From assembly GCF_029203305.1 (NCBI RefSeq), contig NC_089466.1, positions 1 to 64,000 on the forward strand: a stretch of 64,000 nt of DNA, read 5' to 3'. The translations under genes and the position numbers were made by a program. Positions 10,659-20,071 of the stretch are shown here, one piece after another; the first letter of the stretch is position 1, and every line of letters starts with the position of its first letter. Under the pieces are notes generated by a model. The model ran no database searches. It was not told where the DNA came from and saw nothing but the letters and a program-made list of their open reading frames with translations. The DNA is from Yamadazyma tenuis (taxonomy: Eukaryota > Ascomycota > Pichiomycetes > Serinales > Debaryomycetaceae).

Positions 10659-10689
10659 GACGCCTTCGTACGTGCAGAACGAAGGCGTC
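10659..10689. other. Perfect 11-bp hairpin followed by T7
   Basis: Arms GACGCCTTCGT (10659-10669) and ACGAAGGCGTC (10679-10689) pair perfectly around a 9-base loop. A TTTTTTT run starts at 10701. It looks like a stem-loop terminator or the end of a small RNA, but yeast RNA polymerase II does not use such terminators, so the role is unknown. Confidence 0.6.
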
Positions 10690-11038
10690 AGAACAAAGGG
10701 TTTTTTTATTTTTATGCATGCAGCGGATATTAAGAAGTTTGTTTAAAAAATTCTGCGAGTCCTAATATTTTTCTCCTTCACACACCGTTTACAACCAATA
10801 CGGCCCCAATGCAGGAGCTATGAGCCAACTCTGACTAAAAAATTCACATCCAGCACTAAAATAATGTAGTTTTTACACTTAAAAACTGCACCCTAGTTTT
10901 TGTTGTGAAATCCATCTTCATGTGCGGAGGATATGGTTGTTTTTTTTTCGTTTGCAACCATTTTCTGTAGTCGTATAAATGGCTGTCGTAGCCTTAAATT
11001 TTTGGTAATTTCCAGCGGATTTGAGGCAGAGGTTGAAT

Positions 11039-14000
11039 ATGTTTTCTAAATCTTTGAAGGGATTGCTAGTCACCGCCTTCCTGGCTTTGCTAGCTAATGC
11101 TCAGGATATCACTTCCAATACAATTGATAGGGGAACAATTTCAATATCCCTTGGAAACACTCATATCTACCCAGATGTTTACTATTCCATCATTGATGTT
11201 GCAGTAGCCTCATTTACAGGTAGTTTCAATAATGAAGGTGGATTTTACCTCACTTCAGATAGTTCTTTGATTGCCTTGACTGCCAGCATTGTAGGTACCA
11301 GTATTACGAACAGTGGGGATTGGGCTTTCAATTCCATCCAGTCTCTCACCACTCCGGACTTTTATTTGACTGCAACAATATCGTTCAGCAATACAGGTAC
11401 CATGTGGTTTGGGGGTGATGGACTTGGTGTTCCAATTATGAGTGTGTTGGGTCTTTCGTGGGAGAATGACGGTTTAATGGTTTTCTCGTTGACCACTCGG
11501 TCTACAGGTGAAGTCCTTTTGGGTGCGGCTCTAGGTGTTGGGACTCAAACTATCACTAATGAGGGTACCATCTGTTTGATTAACCAAGTCTACGAACAAA
11601 GTACAAAGATCGAAGGTTCTGGTTGTATTGATATTGGTGAAGACTCTACTGTGTTCTTATATCCATCTACCTCACTTACGTATGCCGTTGACGAAGATCA
11701 AACATTTTACTTGAGTGCCTCAGATTCATCTCTTCGAGCCACTGCAGAATTGCTTACTCAAACTTATAAGGTTGCCGGATTTGGTGGTGGAAATTACCTT
11801 GGTCTTACCACTGCTATCTACCGTTACTCTTATGCCGATGGTGTATTGACATTGAATGGAGGTTCCTTCCTTGCCGCAGAAAATGTTGAATTTGTTATCG
11901 GTACAGGTTATGATGAGGATCTTTTTGTAGTGGACACATTTTTGTTCGGTATTCCTCTGTTAGCATACTCAGGTAACGCCATCTATTACGACGGTCCGGT
12001 CCCAGCTGGTTCCACAAGTGCATCTGCTTGCATGGCATGTTTAGAATTTCCAGTGCCTCCAGGTGAATCTTCTAGTGCATCTAGTTCTTCAAGCGAAGCA
12101 TCCAGTTCTTCAAGTGAAGCATCCAGTTCTTCGAGCGAAGCGTCCAGTTCTTCAAGCGAAGCATCTAGTTCTTCAAGCGAAGCATCTAGTTCTTCAAGCG
12201 AAGCATCTAGTTCTTCAAGCGAAGCATCCAGTTCTTCAAGTGAAGCATCCAGTTCTTCAAGCGAAGCATCTAGTTCTTCAAGCGAAGCATCTAGTTCTTC
12301 AAGCGAAGCATCCAGTTCTTCAAGCGAAGCATCCAGTTCTTCAAGTGAGGCGTCTTCTTCATCAAGTGAGGTGTCTTCTTCTTCAAGTGAAGCATCTAGT
12401 TCTTCAAGCGAAGCATCCAGTTCTTCAAGCGAAGCATCCAGTTCTTCAAGCGAAGCATCCAGTTCTTCAAGTGAGGCGTCTTCTTCATCAAGTGAGGTGT
12501 CTTCTTCTTCAAGTGAAGCATCTAGTTCTTCGAGCGAAGCATCCAGTTCTTCAAGTGAGGCGTCTTCTTCATCAAGTGAGGTGTCTTCTTCTTCAAGTGA
12601 AGCATCTAGTTCTTCGAGCGAAGCATCAAGTTCTTCGAGCGAAGCATCCAGTTCTTCGAGCGAAGCATCCAGTTCTTCGAGCGAAGCATCCAGTTCTTCG
12701 AGTGAAGCGTCTTCTTCTTCAAGTGAAGCGTCTTCTTCTTCAAGTGAAGCGTCTAGTTCTTCAAGTGAAGCGTCTAGTTCTTCAAGTGAAGCGTCTAGTT
12801 CTTCAAGTGAGGCGTCTTCTTCATCAAGTGAGGTGTCTTCTTCTTCAAGTGAAGCATCTAGTTCTTCGAGCGAAGCATCAAGTTCTTCGAGCGAAGCATC
12901 CAGTTCTTCGAGCGAAGCATCCAGTTCTTCGAGCGAAGCATCCAGTTCTTCGAGTGAAGCGTCTTCTTCTTCAAGTGAAGCGTCTTCTTCTTCAAGTGAA
13001 GCGTCTAGTTCTTCAAGTGAAGCGTCTAGTTCTTCAAGTGAAGCGTCTAGTTCTTCAAGTGATGCCTCTGCATGTCCTGAATGTACCGAGTACACGACTA
13101 CATTTACCACCACTGATTCAGACGGTAATCCAACTACTGAAACTGCTGATGTTCTTGTCACCACCGACTCTGATGGAGATTTGTACACCACCACCAGTGA
13201 TCTCGGAGACTGTCCTGAATGTACTGAGTACACGACTACATTTACCACCACTGATTCAGACGGTAATCCAACTACTGAAACTGCTGATGTTCTTGTCACC
13301 ACCGACTCTGATGGAGATTTGTACACCACCACCAGTGATCTCGGAGACTGTCCTGAATGTACTGAGTACACGACTACATTTACCACCACTGATTCAGACG
13401 GTAATCCAACTACTGAAAGTGGTGATGTTCTCGTTACAACAGATTCTGATGGAGATCTTTACACTACCACTTCTATTTTCGGTGATTGTCCTGAATGTAC
13501 TGAGTACACGACTACATTTACCACCACTGATTCAGACGGTAATCCAACTACTGAAAGTGGTGATGTTCTCGTTACAACAGATTCTGATGGAGATCTTTAC
13601 ACTACCACTTCTATTTTCGGTGATTGTCCTGAATGTACTGAGTACACGACTACATTCACCACCACTGATTCAGACGGTAATCCAACTACTGAAACTGCTG
13701 ATGTTCTTGTCACCACCGACTCTGATGGAGATTTGTACACCACCACCAGTGATCTCGGAGACTGTCCTGAATGTACTGAGTACACGACTACATTTACCAC
13801 CACTGATTCAGACGGTAATCCAACTACTGAAAGTGGTGATGTTCTCGTTACAACAGATTCTGATGGAGATCTTTACACTACCACTTCTATTTTCGGTGAT
13901 TGTCCTGAATGTACTGAGTACACGACTACATTTACCACCACTGATTCAGACGGTAATCCAACTACTGAAAGTGGTGATGTTCTCGTTACAACAGATTCTG

Positions 14001-16555
14001 ATGGAGATCTTTACACTACCACTTCTATTTTCGGTGATTGTCCTGAATGTACTGAGTACACGACTACATTCACCACCACTGATTCAGACGGTAATCCAAC
14101 TACTGAAACTGCTGATGTTCTTGTCACCACCGACTCTGATGGAGATTTGTACACCACCACCAGTGATCTCGGAGACTGTCCTGAATGTACTGAGTACACG
14201 ACTACATTTACCACCACTGATTCAGAAGGTAATCCAACTACTGAAAGTGGTGATGTTCTCGTTACAACAGATTCTGATGGAGATCTTTACACTACCACTT
14301 CTATTTTCGGTGATTGTCCTGAATGTACTGAGTACACGACTACATTCACCACCACTGATTCAGACGGTAATCCAACTACTGAAACTGCTGATGTTCTTGT
14401 CACCACCGACTCTGATGGAGATTTGTACACCACCACCAGTGATCTCGGAGACTGTCCTGAATGTACTGAGTACACGACTACATTTACCACCACTGATTCA
14501 GACGGTAATCCAACTACTGAAAGTGGTGATGTTCTCGTTACAACAGATTCTGATGGAGATCTTTACACTACCACTTCTATTTTCGGTGATTGTCCTGAAT
14601 GTACTGAGTACACGACTACATTTACCACCACTGATTCAGACGGTAATCCAACTACTGAAAGTGGTGATGTTCTCGTTACAACAGATTCTGATGGAGATCT
14701 TTACACTACCACTTCTATTTTCGGTGATTGTCCTGAATGTACTGAGTACACGACTACATTCACCACCACTGATTCAGACGGTAATCCAACTACTGAAACT
14801 GCTGATGTTCTTGTCACCACCGACTCTGATGGAGATTTGTACACCACCACCAGTGATCTCGGAGACTGTCCTGAATGTACTGAGTACACGACTACATTTA
14901 CCACCACTGATTCAGAAGGTAATCCAACTACTGAAAGTGGTGATGTTCTCGTTACAACAGATTCTGATGGAGATCTTTACACTACCACTTCTATTTTCGG
15001 TGATTGTCCTGAATGTACTGAGTACACGACTACATTCACCACCACTGATTCAGACGGTAATCCAACTACTGAAACTGCTGATGTTCTTGTCACCACCGAC
15101 TCTGATGGAGATTTGTACACCACCACCAGTGATCTCGGAGACTGTCCTGAATGTACTGAGTACACGACTACATTTACCACCACTGATTCAGACGGTAATC
15201 CAACTACTGAAAGTGGTGATGTTCTCGTTACAACAGATTCTGATGGAGATCTTTACACTACCACTTCTATTTTCGGTGATTGTCCTGAATGTACTGAGTA
15301 CACGACTACATTTACCACCACTGATTCAGACGGTAATCCAACTACTGAAAGTGGTGATGTTCTCGTTACAACAGATTCTGATGGAGATCTTTACACTACC
15401 ACTTCTATTTTCGGTGATTGTCCTGAATGTACTGAGTACACGACTACATTTACCACCACTGATTCAGACGGTAATCCAACTACTGAAAGTGGTGATGTTC
15501 TCGTTACAACAGATTCTGATGGAGATCTTTACACTACCACTTCTATTTTCGGTGATTGTCCTGAATGTACTGAGTACACGACTACATTCACCACCACTGA
15601 TTCAGACGGTAATCCAACTACTGAAACTGCTGATGTTCTTGTCACCACCGACTCTGATGGAGATTTGTACACCACCACCAGTGATCTCGGAGACTGTCCT
15701 GAATGTACTGAGTACACGACTACATTTACCACCACTGATTCAGACGGTAATCCAACTACTGAAAGTGGTGATGTTCTTGTCACCACCGACTCTGATGGAG
15801 ATTTGTACACCACCACCAGTGATCTCGGAGACTGTCCTGAATGTACTGAGTACACGACTACATTTACCACCAATGATTCAGACGGTAATCCAACTACTGA
15901 AACTGCTGATGTTCTCGTTACTACCGACTCTGAAGGTAACCTTATAACCGAATCTTCAATTATTAACGAAGCCACTGTTTCTACTATCTGTGTTAAAGGT
16001 GCTTGTGTAACAGTTACCAACTCGCAAGCCGTTACCGCGACTGAAGCTTGTCCAGTGTGTTCCCATTACGAGACTACCGTGGTCACTGAAATTGACAGTG
16101 TTACGTTGACGGTCCCTTGTGATGTGGAAGTTACGACAAACACCGCGGGGGAAACTGTTACCTATACCCATACCTCCGGGGAATGTGACGTGTGCAAGGG
16201 ATACCTGACCACCATTGTAACTGAAATCGACAGTGTCACAGTTACCGTTCCCTGTGCGGTTAGCGTCACTAAAAACTCTGCTGGTCAAGTTTATAGTACC
16301 ACCATCCTCGACACAAGTGTTACAGTTGCTGGTGGAAGTATTGCCCCTACTGAAGCTGGTGAAAGCGTTGCTGCTACTATTACTGGAGAAAGCATTGGTG
16401 CTGCTGGGGGTGCCACAGGAACCCTTGCTACTGGATCTGTGTCAGCGACAGGAACCGCCGTCCCCAGTGCTGAATCCAGTAACTCTGGAGCTTCTAGTAT
16501 CTCCAAATCATGGATAATGGTTGTTATTGGATTGTTTTCATTTATTTTAGTTTGA
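11039..16555 (+). CDS. HYR/IFF-type GPI-anchored cell-wall adhesin, 1838 aa
   Basis: A very large cell-wall mannoprotein. The signal peptide is clear (MFSKSLKGLLVTAFLALLAN, cut near Ala-Gln). Residues about 22-340 match the hyphally-regulated cell-wall protein N-terminal domain, with beta-helix-like runs of short repeated strands. Then come 47 units of ASSSSSE (residues about 347-675) and 21 units of a 46-residue Cys-Thr-rich repeat starting CPECTEYTTTFTTTDSDGNP (about 679-1644). A Cys-containing stalk follows, then a Ser/Gly/Ala region ending in a hydrophobic GPI signal (SWIMVVIGLFSFILV). I chose the ATG at 11039 because it starts the signal peptide; the frame opens at a TTG 18 bases earlier. 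The role is adhesion or surface masking, as for Candida Hyr/Iff proteins. Its position 11 kb from the telomere fits the usual location of this family. Confidence 0.9.
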   Translation: MFSKSLKGLLVTAFLALLANAQDITSNTIDRGTISISLGNTHIYPDVYYSIIDVAVASFTGSFNNEGGFYLTSDSSLIALTASIVGTSITNSGDWAFNSIQSLTTPDFYLTATISFSNTGTMWFGGDGLGVPIMSVLGLSWENDGLMVFSLTTRSTGEVLLGAALGVGTQTITNEGTICLINQVYEQSTKIEGSGCIDIGEDSTVFLYPSTSLTYAVDEDQTFYLSASDSSLRATAELLTQTYKVAGFGGGNYLGLTTAIYRYSYADGVLTLNGGSFLAAENVEFVIGTGYDEDLFVVDTFLFGIPLLAYSGNAIYYDGPVPAGSTSASACMACLEFPVPPGESSSASSSSSEASSSSSEASSSSSEASSSSSEASSSSSEASSSSSEASSSSSEASSSSSEASSSSSEASSSSSEASSSSSEASSSSSEASSSSSEASSSSSEVSSSSSEASSSSSEASSSSSEASSSSSEASSSSSEASSSSSEVSSSSSEASSSSSEASSSSSEASSSSSEVSSSSSEASSSSSEASSSSSEASSSSSEASSSSSEASSSSSEASSSSSEASSSSSEASSSSSEASSSSSEASSSSSEASSSSSEVSSSSSEASSSSSEASSSSSEASSSSSEASSSSSEASSSSSEASSSSSEASSSSSEASSSSSEASSSSSEASSSSSDASACPECTEYTTTFTTTDSDGNPTTETADVLVTTDSDGDLYTTTSDLGDCPECTEYTTTFTTTDSDGNPTTETADVLVTTDSDGDLYTTTSDLGDCPECTEYTTTFTTTDSDGNPTTESGDVLVTTDSDGDLYTTTSIFGDCPECTEYTTTFTTTDSDGNPTTESGDVLVTTDSDGDLYTTTSIFGDCPECTEYTTTFTTTDSDGNPTTETADVLVTTDSDGDLYTTTSDLGDCPECTEYTTTFTTTDSDGNPTTESGDVLVTTDSDGDLYTTTSIFGDCPECTEYTTTFTTTDSDGNPTTESGDVLVTTDSDGDLYTTTSIFGDCPECTEYTTTFTTTDSDGNPTTETADVLVTTDSDGDLYTTTSDLGDCPECTEYTTTFTTTDSEGNPTTESGDVLVTTDSDGDLYTTTSIFGDCPECTEYTTTFTTTDSDGNPTTETADVLVTTDSDGDLYTTTSDLGDCPECTEYTTTFTTTDSDGNPTTESGDVLVTTDSDGDLYTTTSIFGDCPECTEYTTTFTTTDSDGNPTTESGDVLVTTDSDGDLYTTTSIFGDCPECTEYTTTFTTTDSDGNPTTETADVLVTTDSDGDLYTTTSDLGDCPECTEYTTTFTTTDSEGNPTTESGDVLVTTDSDGDLYTTTSIFGDCPECTEYTTTFTTTDSDGNPTTETADVLVTTDSDGDLYTTTSDLGDCPECTEYTTTFTTTDSDGNPTTESGDVLVTTDSDGDLYTTTSIFGDCPECTEYTTTFTTTDSDGNPTTESGDVLVTTDSDGDLYTTTSIFGDCPECTEYTTTFTTTDSDGNPTTESGDVLVTTDSDGDLYTTTSIFGDCPECTEYTTTFTTTDSDGNPTTETADVLVTTDSDGDLYTTTSDLGDCPECTEYTTTFTTTDSDGNPTTESGDVLVTTDSDGDLYTTTSDLGDCPECTEYTTTFTTNDSDGNPTTETADVLVTTDSEGNLITESSIINEATVSTICVKGACVTVTNSQAVTATEACPVCSHYETTVVTEIDSVTLTVPCDVEVTTNTAGETVTYTHTSGECDVCKGYLTTIVTEIDSVTVTVPCAVSVTKNSAGQVYSTTILDTSVTVAGGSIAPTEAGESVAATITGESIGAAGGATGTLATGSVSATGTAVPSAESSNSGASSISKSWIMVVIGLFSFILV
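12077..13063 (+). repeat. 21-bp coding minisatellite, 47 units (ASSSSSE)
   Basis: Exactly 47 units of 21 bp encode Ala-Ser5-Glu, with Val replacing Ala in a few units and Asp replacing Glu in the last. Synonymous variants (AGT/TCT/TCC/TCA/AGC/TCG for Ser) recur in blocks, showing duplication of multi-unit segments. Expected to be length-variable between strains. Confidence 0.93.
13073..15970 (+). repeat. 138-bp coding repeat, 21 units with higher-order structure
   Basis: Twenty-one units of 138 bp, each starting TGTCCTGAATGTAC. Two main types exist: A (ETADV, SDLGD) and B (ESGDV, SIFGD), plus B' with DSEGN in place of DSDGN. The order is A A B B, then A B B A B', then A B B A B' again, then A B B B A, one B/A hybrid, and a degenerate last unit. 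The five-unit block (690 bp) at units 5-9 recurs at units 10-14. Confidence 0.92.
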
Positions 16556-16747
16556 GTGTTCCCCTTTATGACACCCTGTTTTTCGCCATTGGACTTCAAC
16601 CAATGTTTGCTTTTAATTTTTAATGATTCCCTATGACAATTTCCCAAACTTTCTAGCTTAGCCATTTAAGGCCCAAGGACACTTTACCTTATTATATATT
16701 CCCTTTCTGTATAAACAAATTTCGATTAGTATTACGCAAAATTGAGT

Positions 16748-18400
16748 TTAGATGGCGAGGGTCTTGTAGTGAGCTTTAAAGTCGCCGCCAATTTCAATAA
16801 GCCCAGTTTCGGCCACATATTCCGCCCAATGCTCCAAGAGCTCTTGCAACTTGTCGGGGTTTTGTTCTGCAAGATCCTTTGTTTCTCCAGGGTCATCTCT
16901 AAGGTTGAATAGCTGCCATTTATCAGGTCCCAATGGTTTGGGAATATATAACGCTTTAAAGGCACCTTTCCGAATGGCTTGCTGAGCAAATAACTCCCAT
17001 CCGGTAACTGTGTCCTCAGAATGGACAAAGTCCTGGTTTCCTTTCAAGTAAGACAACCATGATTTTCCTCTGACAGGCACAACTTCTCTACCACGGAACT
17101 GACTTCCAGGATGTGGTATACCTGCTACCTCCAAAACGGTAGGGAGAATATCCATAACAGTGGTAAATCCATTTTTGATGGCAGGCTTTTTGATAAGCTC
17201 AGGGTGATGAATAATTAAAGGACATCTGATGCCTCCTTCAGTAGCCCACATTTTGTACATATAAGAAGGGGCAGTGGCAGCTTGGGCCCATTGGTCAGAA
17301 TAGTGGAAGAAAGAATCTTTGCCTCCAATGTTGTCTGGAGAATTATTGTAGTATTCACTTACAGTGGCTTGGAAATTCTGATAAGACATTGGCAATGCTT
17401 CCAACAACATTCCTTCAGCTCCATTATCCGACATGAACAAGATGAAGGTATTTTCCAACTCATCCTTGGCTTCCAATTCTTTAATGACCCTGCCAACATT
17501 ACTGTCCAAGTTATCCACCATGGCAGCAAACACTTCCATGATCTGCGACTCGATCTTTTTCTCTTCGTCAGACAAGTCCTTCCATGCTTTTTGACGTTGT
17601 GTTTCAACCTGGTGAGCTTCAACCCCTTCAGGGACTAACCCGAGCTTAATTGCACTCTTTAACCGTTGAATTCTCAACTCAGCAGGACCATCATCGTACA
17701 CTCCAGCATATTTTTGAATAACTTCTGGTGGAGCTTGAAAAGGCCAATGAGGCGCTGTGTATGTCAAAAACCCAAAGAAAGGCCGATCGCCACGGATATC
17801 ATCGTTATTCAAGTACTCGATGAATCTGTCCGTAAAGTAGTCACTACTGTAGTAATCTTCAGGAAGATCTTCTGGATCGAAGTGCTCGTCATCTTTTTGG
17901 AATATAGGCGGCAAGAACTTGATATAATCACCATTTTCATCCCTGGGGAAATACTTATAGTGGTTACCAGCACCTGGAAGCAACGTGAAGGTTTTTTCAA
18001 ACCCTCTTTTGGAAGGCCAGTACTCGGGAGTCAATCCTAAGTGCCATTTTCCAGATTGGAAGTTGTAGTAACCGTTGTCCTGCAATATTTCCGAGAGCGC
18101 AGCCACTCTAAAGTTCAAGTACCCTTCATATCCTGGTTTTCCTTCAAATTTTTCGGGGTAAATTCTGGTATACTCAGCCATCTGACCCAACCCAGCGATG
18201 TGGTTGTCTGTTCCAGACAATAACATTGACCGTGTAGGAGAACAAGCAGAAGCGGTATGGAAATCGGTAAATCTTAAGCCATTATCAGCCAATTGTTTCA
18301 AGTTTGGAGTATCTATTTCCCCCCCAAAAGGAGATGTGTCGGTGAACCCCAAGTCGTCGGCTACAATGATTATAAAGTTCGGTTTCTTTGATTGGGTCAT
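16748..18400 (-). CDS. Cytosolic type I arylsulfatase (AtsA-like)
   Basis: A 550-residue type I sulfatase that hydrolyses sulfate esters to free sulfate. The metal-binding DD lies at residues 15-16 (IVADDLG). The CSPTR signature (Cys53) is the C-x-P-x-R site whose Cys becomes formylglycine. GKWHLG and FMSDNGAEG supply the other active-site residues. The overall layout follows bacterial AtsA-type arylsulfatases from end to end. There is no signal peptide or membrane segment, so it should be cytosolic. Its promoter carries a tandem 51-bp element with Met31/32-like sites, suggesting induction by sulfur limitation. It is followed downstream by the adhesin in convergent orientation, and upstream lies the co-oriented OYE gene. 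Bacterial origin is plausible but needs a tree. Confidence 0.93.
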   Translation of the reverse strand: MTQSKKPNFIIIVADDLGFTDTSPFGGEIDTPNLKQLADNGLRFTDFHTASACSPTRSMLLSGTDNHIAGLGQMAEYTRIYPEKFEGKPGYEGYLNFRVAALSEILQDNGYYNFQSGKWHLGLTPEYWPSKRGFEKTFTLLPGAGNHYKYFPRDENGDYIKFLPPIFQKDDEHFDPEDLPEDYYSSDYFTDRFIEYLNNDDIRGDRPFFGFLTYTAPHWPFQAPPEVIQKYAGVYDDGPAELRIQRLKSAIKLGLVPEGVEAHQVETQRQKAWKDLSDEEKKIESQIMEVFAAMVDNLDSNVGRVIKELEAKDELENTFILFMSDNGAEGMLLEALPMSYQNFQATVSEYYNNSPDNIGGKDSFFHYSDQWAQAATAPSYMYKMWATEGGIRCPLIIHHPELIKKPAIKNGFTTVMDILPTVLEVAGIPHPGSQFRGREVVPVRGKSWLSYLKGNQDFVHSEDTVTGWELFAQQAIRKGAFKALYIPKPLGPDKWQLFNLRDDPGETKDLAEQNPDKLQELLEHWAEYVAETGLIEIGGDFKAHYKTLAI

Positions 18401-18434
18401 AATTCTTAGTTGAGTTTTACTTTAAGTGGATGTT

Positions 18435-18536
18435 TAATTTATATAACTTCACGATAATTCATGTCGCAATTGTGGTTGCAAACTCTAATTTATATAATTT
18501 CACCATAATTCATGTCGCAACTGTGGTTGCAAATTC
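18435..18536 (-). promoter_or_regulatory. Duplicated 51-bp sulfatase promoter element with Met31/32-like sites
   Basis: Two tandem copies (18435-18485 and 18486-18536) differ at four of 51 bases. Each has a TATATAA run and an inverted-repeat core; copy 2 reads GCAACTGTGGTTGC, copy 1 has GCAATTGTGGTTGC. AACTGTGG is the yeast Met31/Met32 binding core. The block starts 35 bases upstream of the sulfatase ATG. I infer sulfur-starvation control. Confidence 0.6.
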
Positions 18537-18669
18537 TAAAAGCGCATTAAGCCTCCAACAGGACGAAAAAGCAAAAACTCACAGACATGCTTCCAGTTAG
18601 GAACCGCTGGTGACTAACGCCAATAAAACAACTTATTTGACTCTATAATTCTATAAATCCCTACCAATT

Positions 18670-19944
18670 CTAAAGCTTTGTAGATTTGATGTACTCGATC
18701 ATTTCAGCATATTTAGCATGGAATGGCCAGTGAGAAGCAATTTGATACACGCTCACATCCAATTCTTGAGCCCAACTAAGCACCAAACCCGGGTTAATCA
18801 AAAATGGAGATCCCACGAACGCGAAGTCAATAACGCCGTCTTCAAGCAATTGATTGACCTTCTTAGCATCGTGCAAAGTACCCACACTACTGACCAAACA
18901 CTTATCACCAACGGCCTTCTTCACGGCAGCAGCAATGGGCAAAAACTTTCCGAACTTATCCTTGGGTCTATCGGCGTCACTATCGTTAGCACCAGCAGAC
19001 ACATCTATCAAGTCAATACCTCTATCAGCGACAATTGGTGCCAACTTCACCGAGTCGGCCGTAGTCCAAGCATCGGGATTGGAGTCGTGAAGGTCAGAAC
19101 CACTAATTCTCAACAACACCGGGAAACCCTTAGGAACATTGGCTCTGACTTCGTCAATGACTTCCAACAAAAATCTAATTCTATTCTCAAAAGACCCACC
19201 ATACTTGTCGGTTCTCTTGTTCGAATGCGCAGATAAGAACAGACCAAGTAAGTATCCGTGGGCTCCATGGATCTCAACAAAGTCGAACCCCGAGATCTCA
19301 ACAGCTCTCTTCGCAGCAGCTCCAAACTGTTTGATAATGGTGTTGATTTCTTCCACTGTCAAGGGCGTTGGAGTAGGGAGCCTTCCTTTGGGTCTGAAAG
19401 GAACAGCAGAAGGACCCACCACTTCCTCTTTAATGGCTCTAGGGTCGTTCCAGTTTTCCAAGTATTCAAACGGCGGATTACCCTGGGCCTTTCTACCACC
19501 ATGGCCAATTTGAAGACCAATCTTACTGGTATTGGCATGGGCAAAGTCCACAATCGGTTTGAGCTTGACAGCCTGGACGTCGTTCCAGAGACCTAAATCA
19601 ACCACCGAAACACCGGTATGCGGTGCTACCAGGTTGACTTCAAGCATCACTAGCCCTGGACCTCTGCTACTCAAAGCACCGTAGTGAACTTTATGATATT
19701 CGGTGGCCTCATTGTTACTGGCAGTATATTGACACATGGGGGAGACTCCCACTCGGTTGGGAAGCACCATGTTTCCAACTTTGAGAGGTTGAAACATCTT
19801 GGGCGTTTTGTCTGTCAACTCTTTTGCAGATCCGACAACACCTTCGGGAATTGGGTACTCATAGTCCAAACCCTTGACTAGCGGATAGGGAGCTGAGTGG
19901 CCTGTGGAGGCTGCGGGCAATTCTAAGGGAATTCTAACAGTCAT
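18670..19944 (-). CDS. OYE-family NADPH dehydrogenase (class III, YqjM-like)
   Basis: An FMN-dependent ene-reductase of the old yellow enzyme family, 424 residues. The TIM barrel opens with MFQPLKVGNMVLPNRVGVSP (residues about 50-69) and continues with QIGHGGRKA, the catalytic-loop FVEIHGAHGYLLGLFLS and SNKRTDKYGGSFENR, the phosphate-binding SSVGTL and DFAFVGSPF. A 45-residue N-terminal extension precedes the barrel. Members reduce activated C=C bonds of enals, enones or nitro compounds; the physiological substrate is unknown. The ATG at 19944 was used; the frame opens two codons earlier at a TTG. It shares orientation with the sulfatase, but 269 bases separate them and each probably has its own promoter. 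Upstream lies a phased repeat (20072-20184). Confidence 0.9.
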   Translation of the reverse strand: MTVRIPLELPAASTGHSAPYPLVKGLDYEYPIPEGVVGSAKELTDKTPKMFQPLKVGNMVLPNRVGVSPMCQYTASNNEATEYHKVHYGALSSRGPGLVMLEVNLVAPHTGVSVVDLGLWNDVQAVKLKPIVDFAHANTSKIGLQIGHGGRKAQGNPPFEYLENWNDPRAIKEEVVGPSAVPFRPKGRLPTPTPLTVEEINTIIKQFGAAAKRAVEISGFDFVEIHGAHGYLLGLFLSAHSNKRTDKYGGSFENRIRFLLEVIDEVRANVPKGFPVLLRISGSDLHDSNPDAWTTADSVKLAPIVADRGIDLIDVSAGANDSDADRPKDKFGKFLPIAAAVKKAVGDKCLVSSVGTLHDAKKVNQLLEDGVIDFAFVGSPFLINPGLVLSWAQELDVSVYQIASHWPFHAKYAEMIEYIKSTKL

Positions 19945-20071
19945 TTTCAAAGTGATATACAGTGTAGGTGAATGCTCAGCTGTTTTATAGTCTCAAAATA
20001 TTTGTAAGCAGGTATCCACAACCGAGCAAGGAGCCAAGAGGAATTTTTTAGCAGGATTTTTGGGGTACGCT

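Larger units (their letters stand above)
8742..11038. other. 2.3-kb region upstream of the HYR/IFF adhesin
   Basis: No intact gene is visible. It holds a frameshifted coiled-coil relic (9800-10056), an 11-bp perfect hairpin followed by a T run (10659-10697), and a TATAAA near 10974 about 65 bases before the adhesin ATG. Very long upstream regions are usual for regulated adhesin genes in Candida-type yeasts, so much of this may be promoter. Confidence 0.5.

Noticed and set aside
11986..15947. Long antisense and second-frame ORFs within the adhesin repeats (11986-13389 minus, 12063-15947 plus)
   Set aside because: They are by-products of a tandem repeat whose unit is a multiple of three and lacks stops in other frames; they have no start context or family match.
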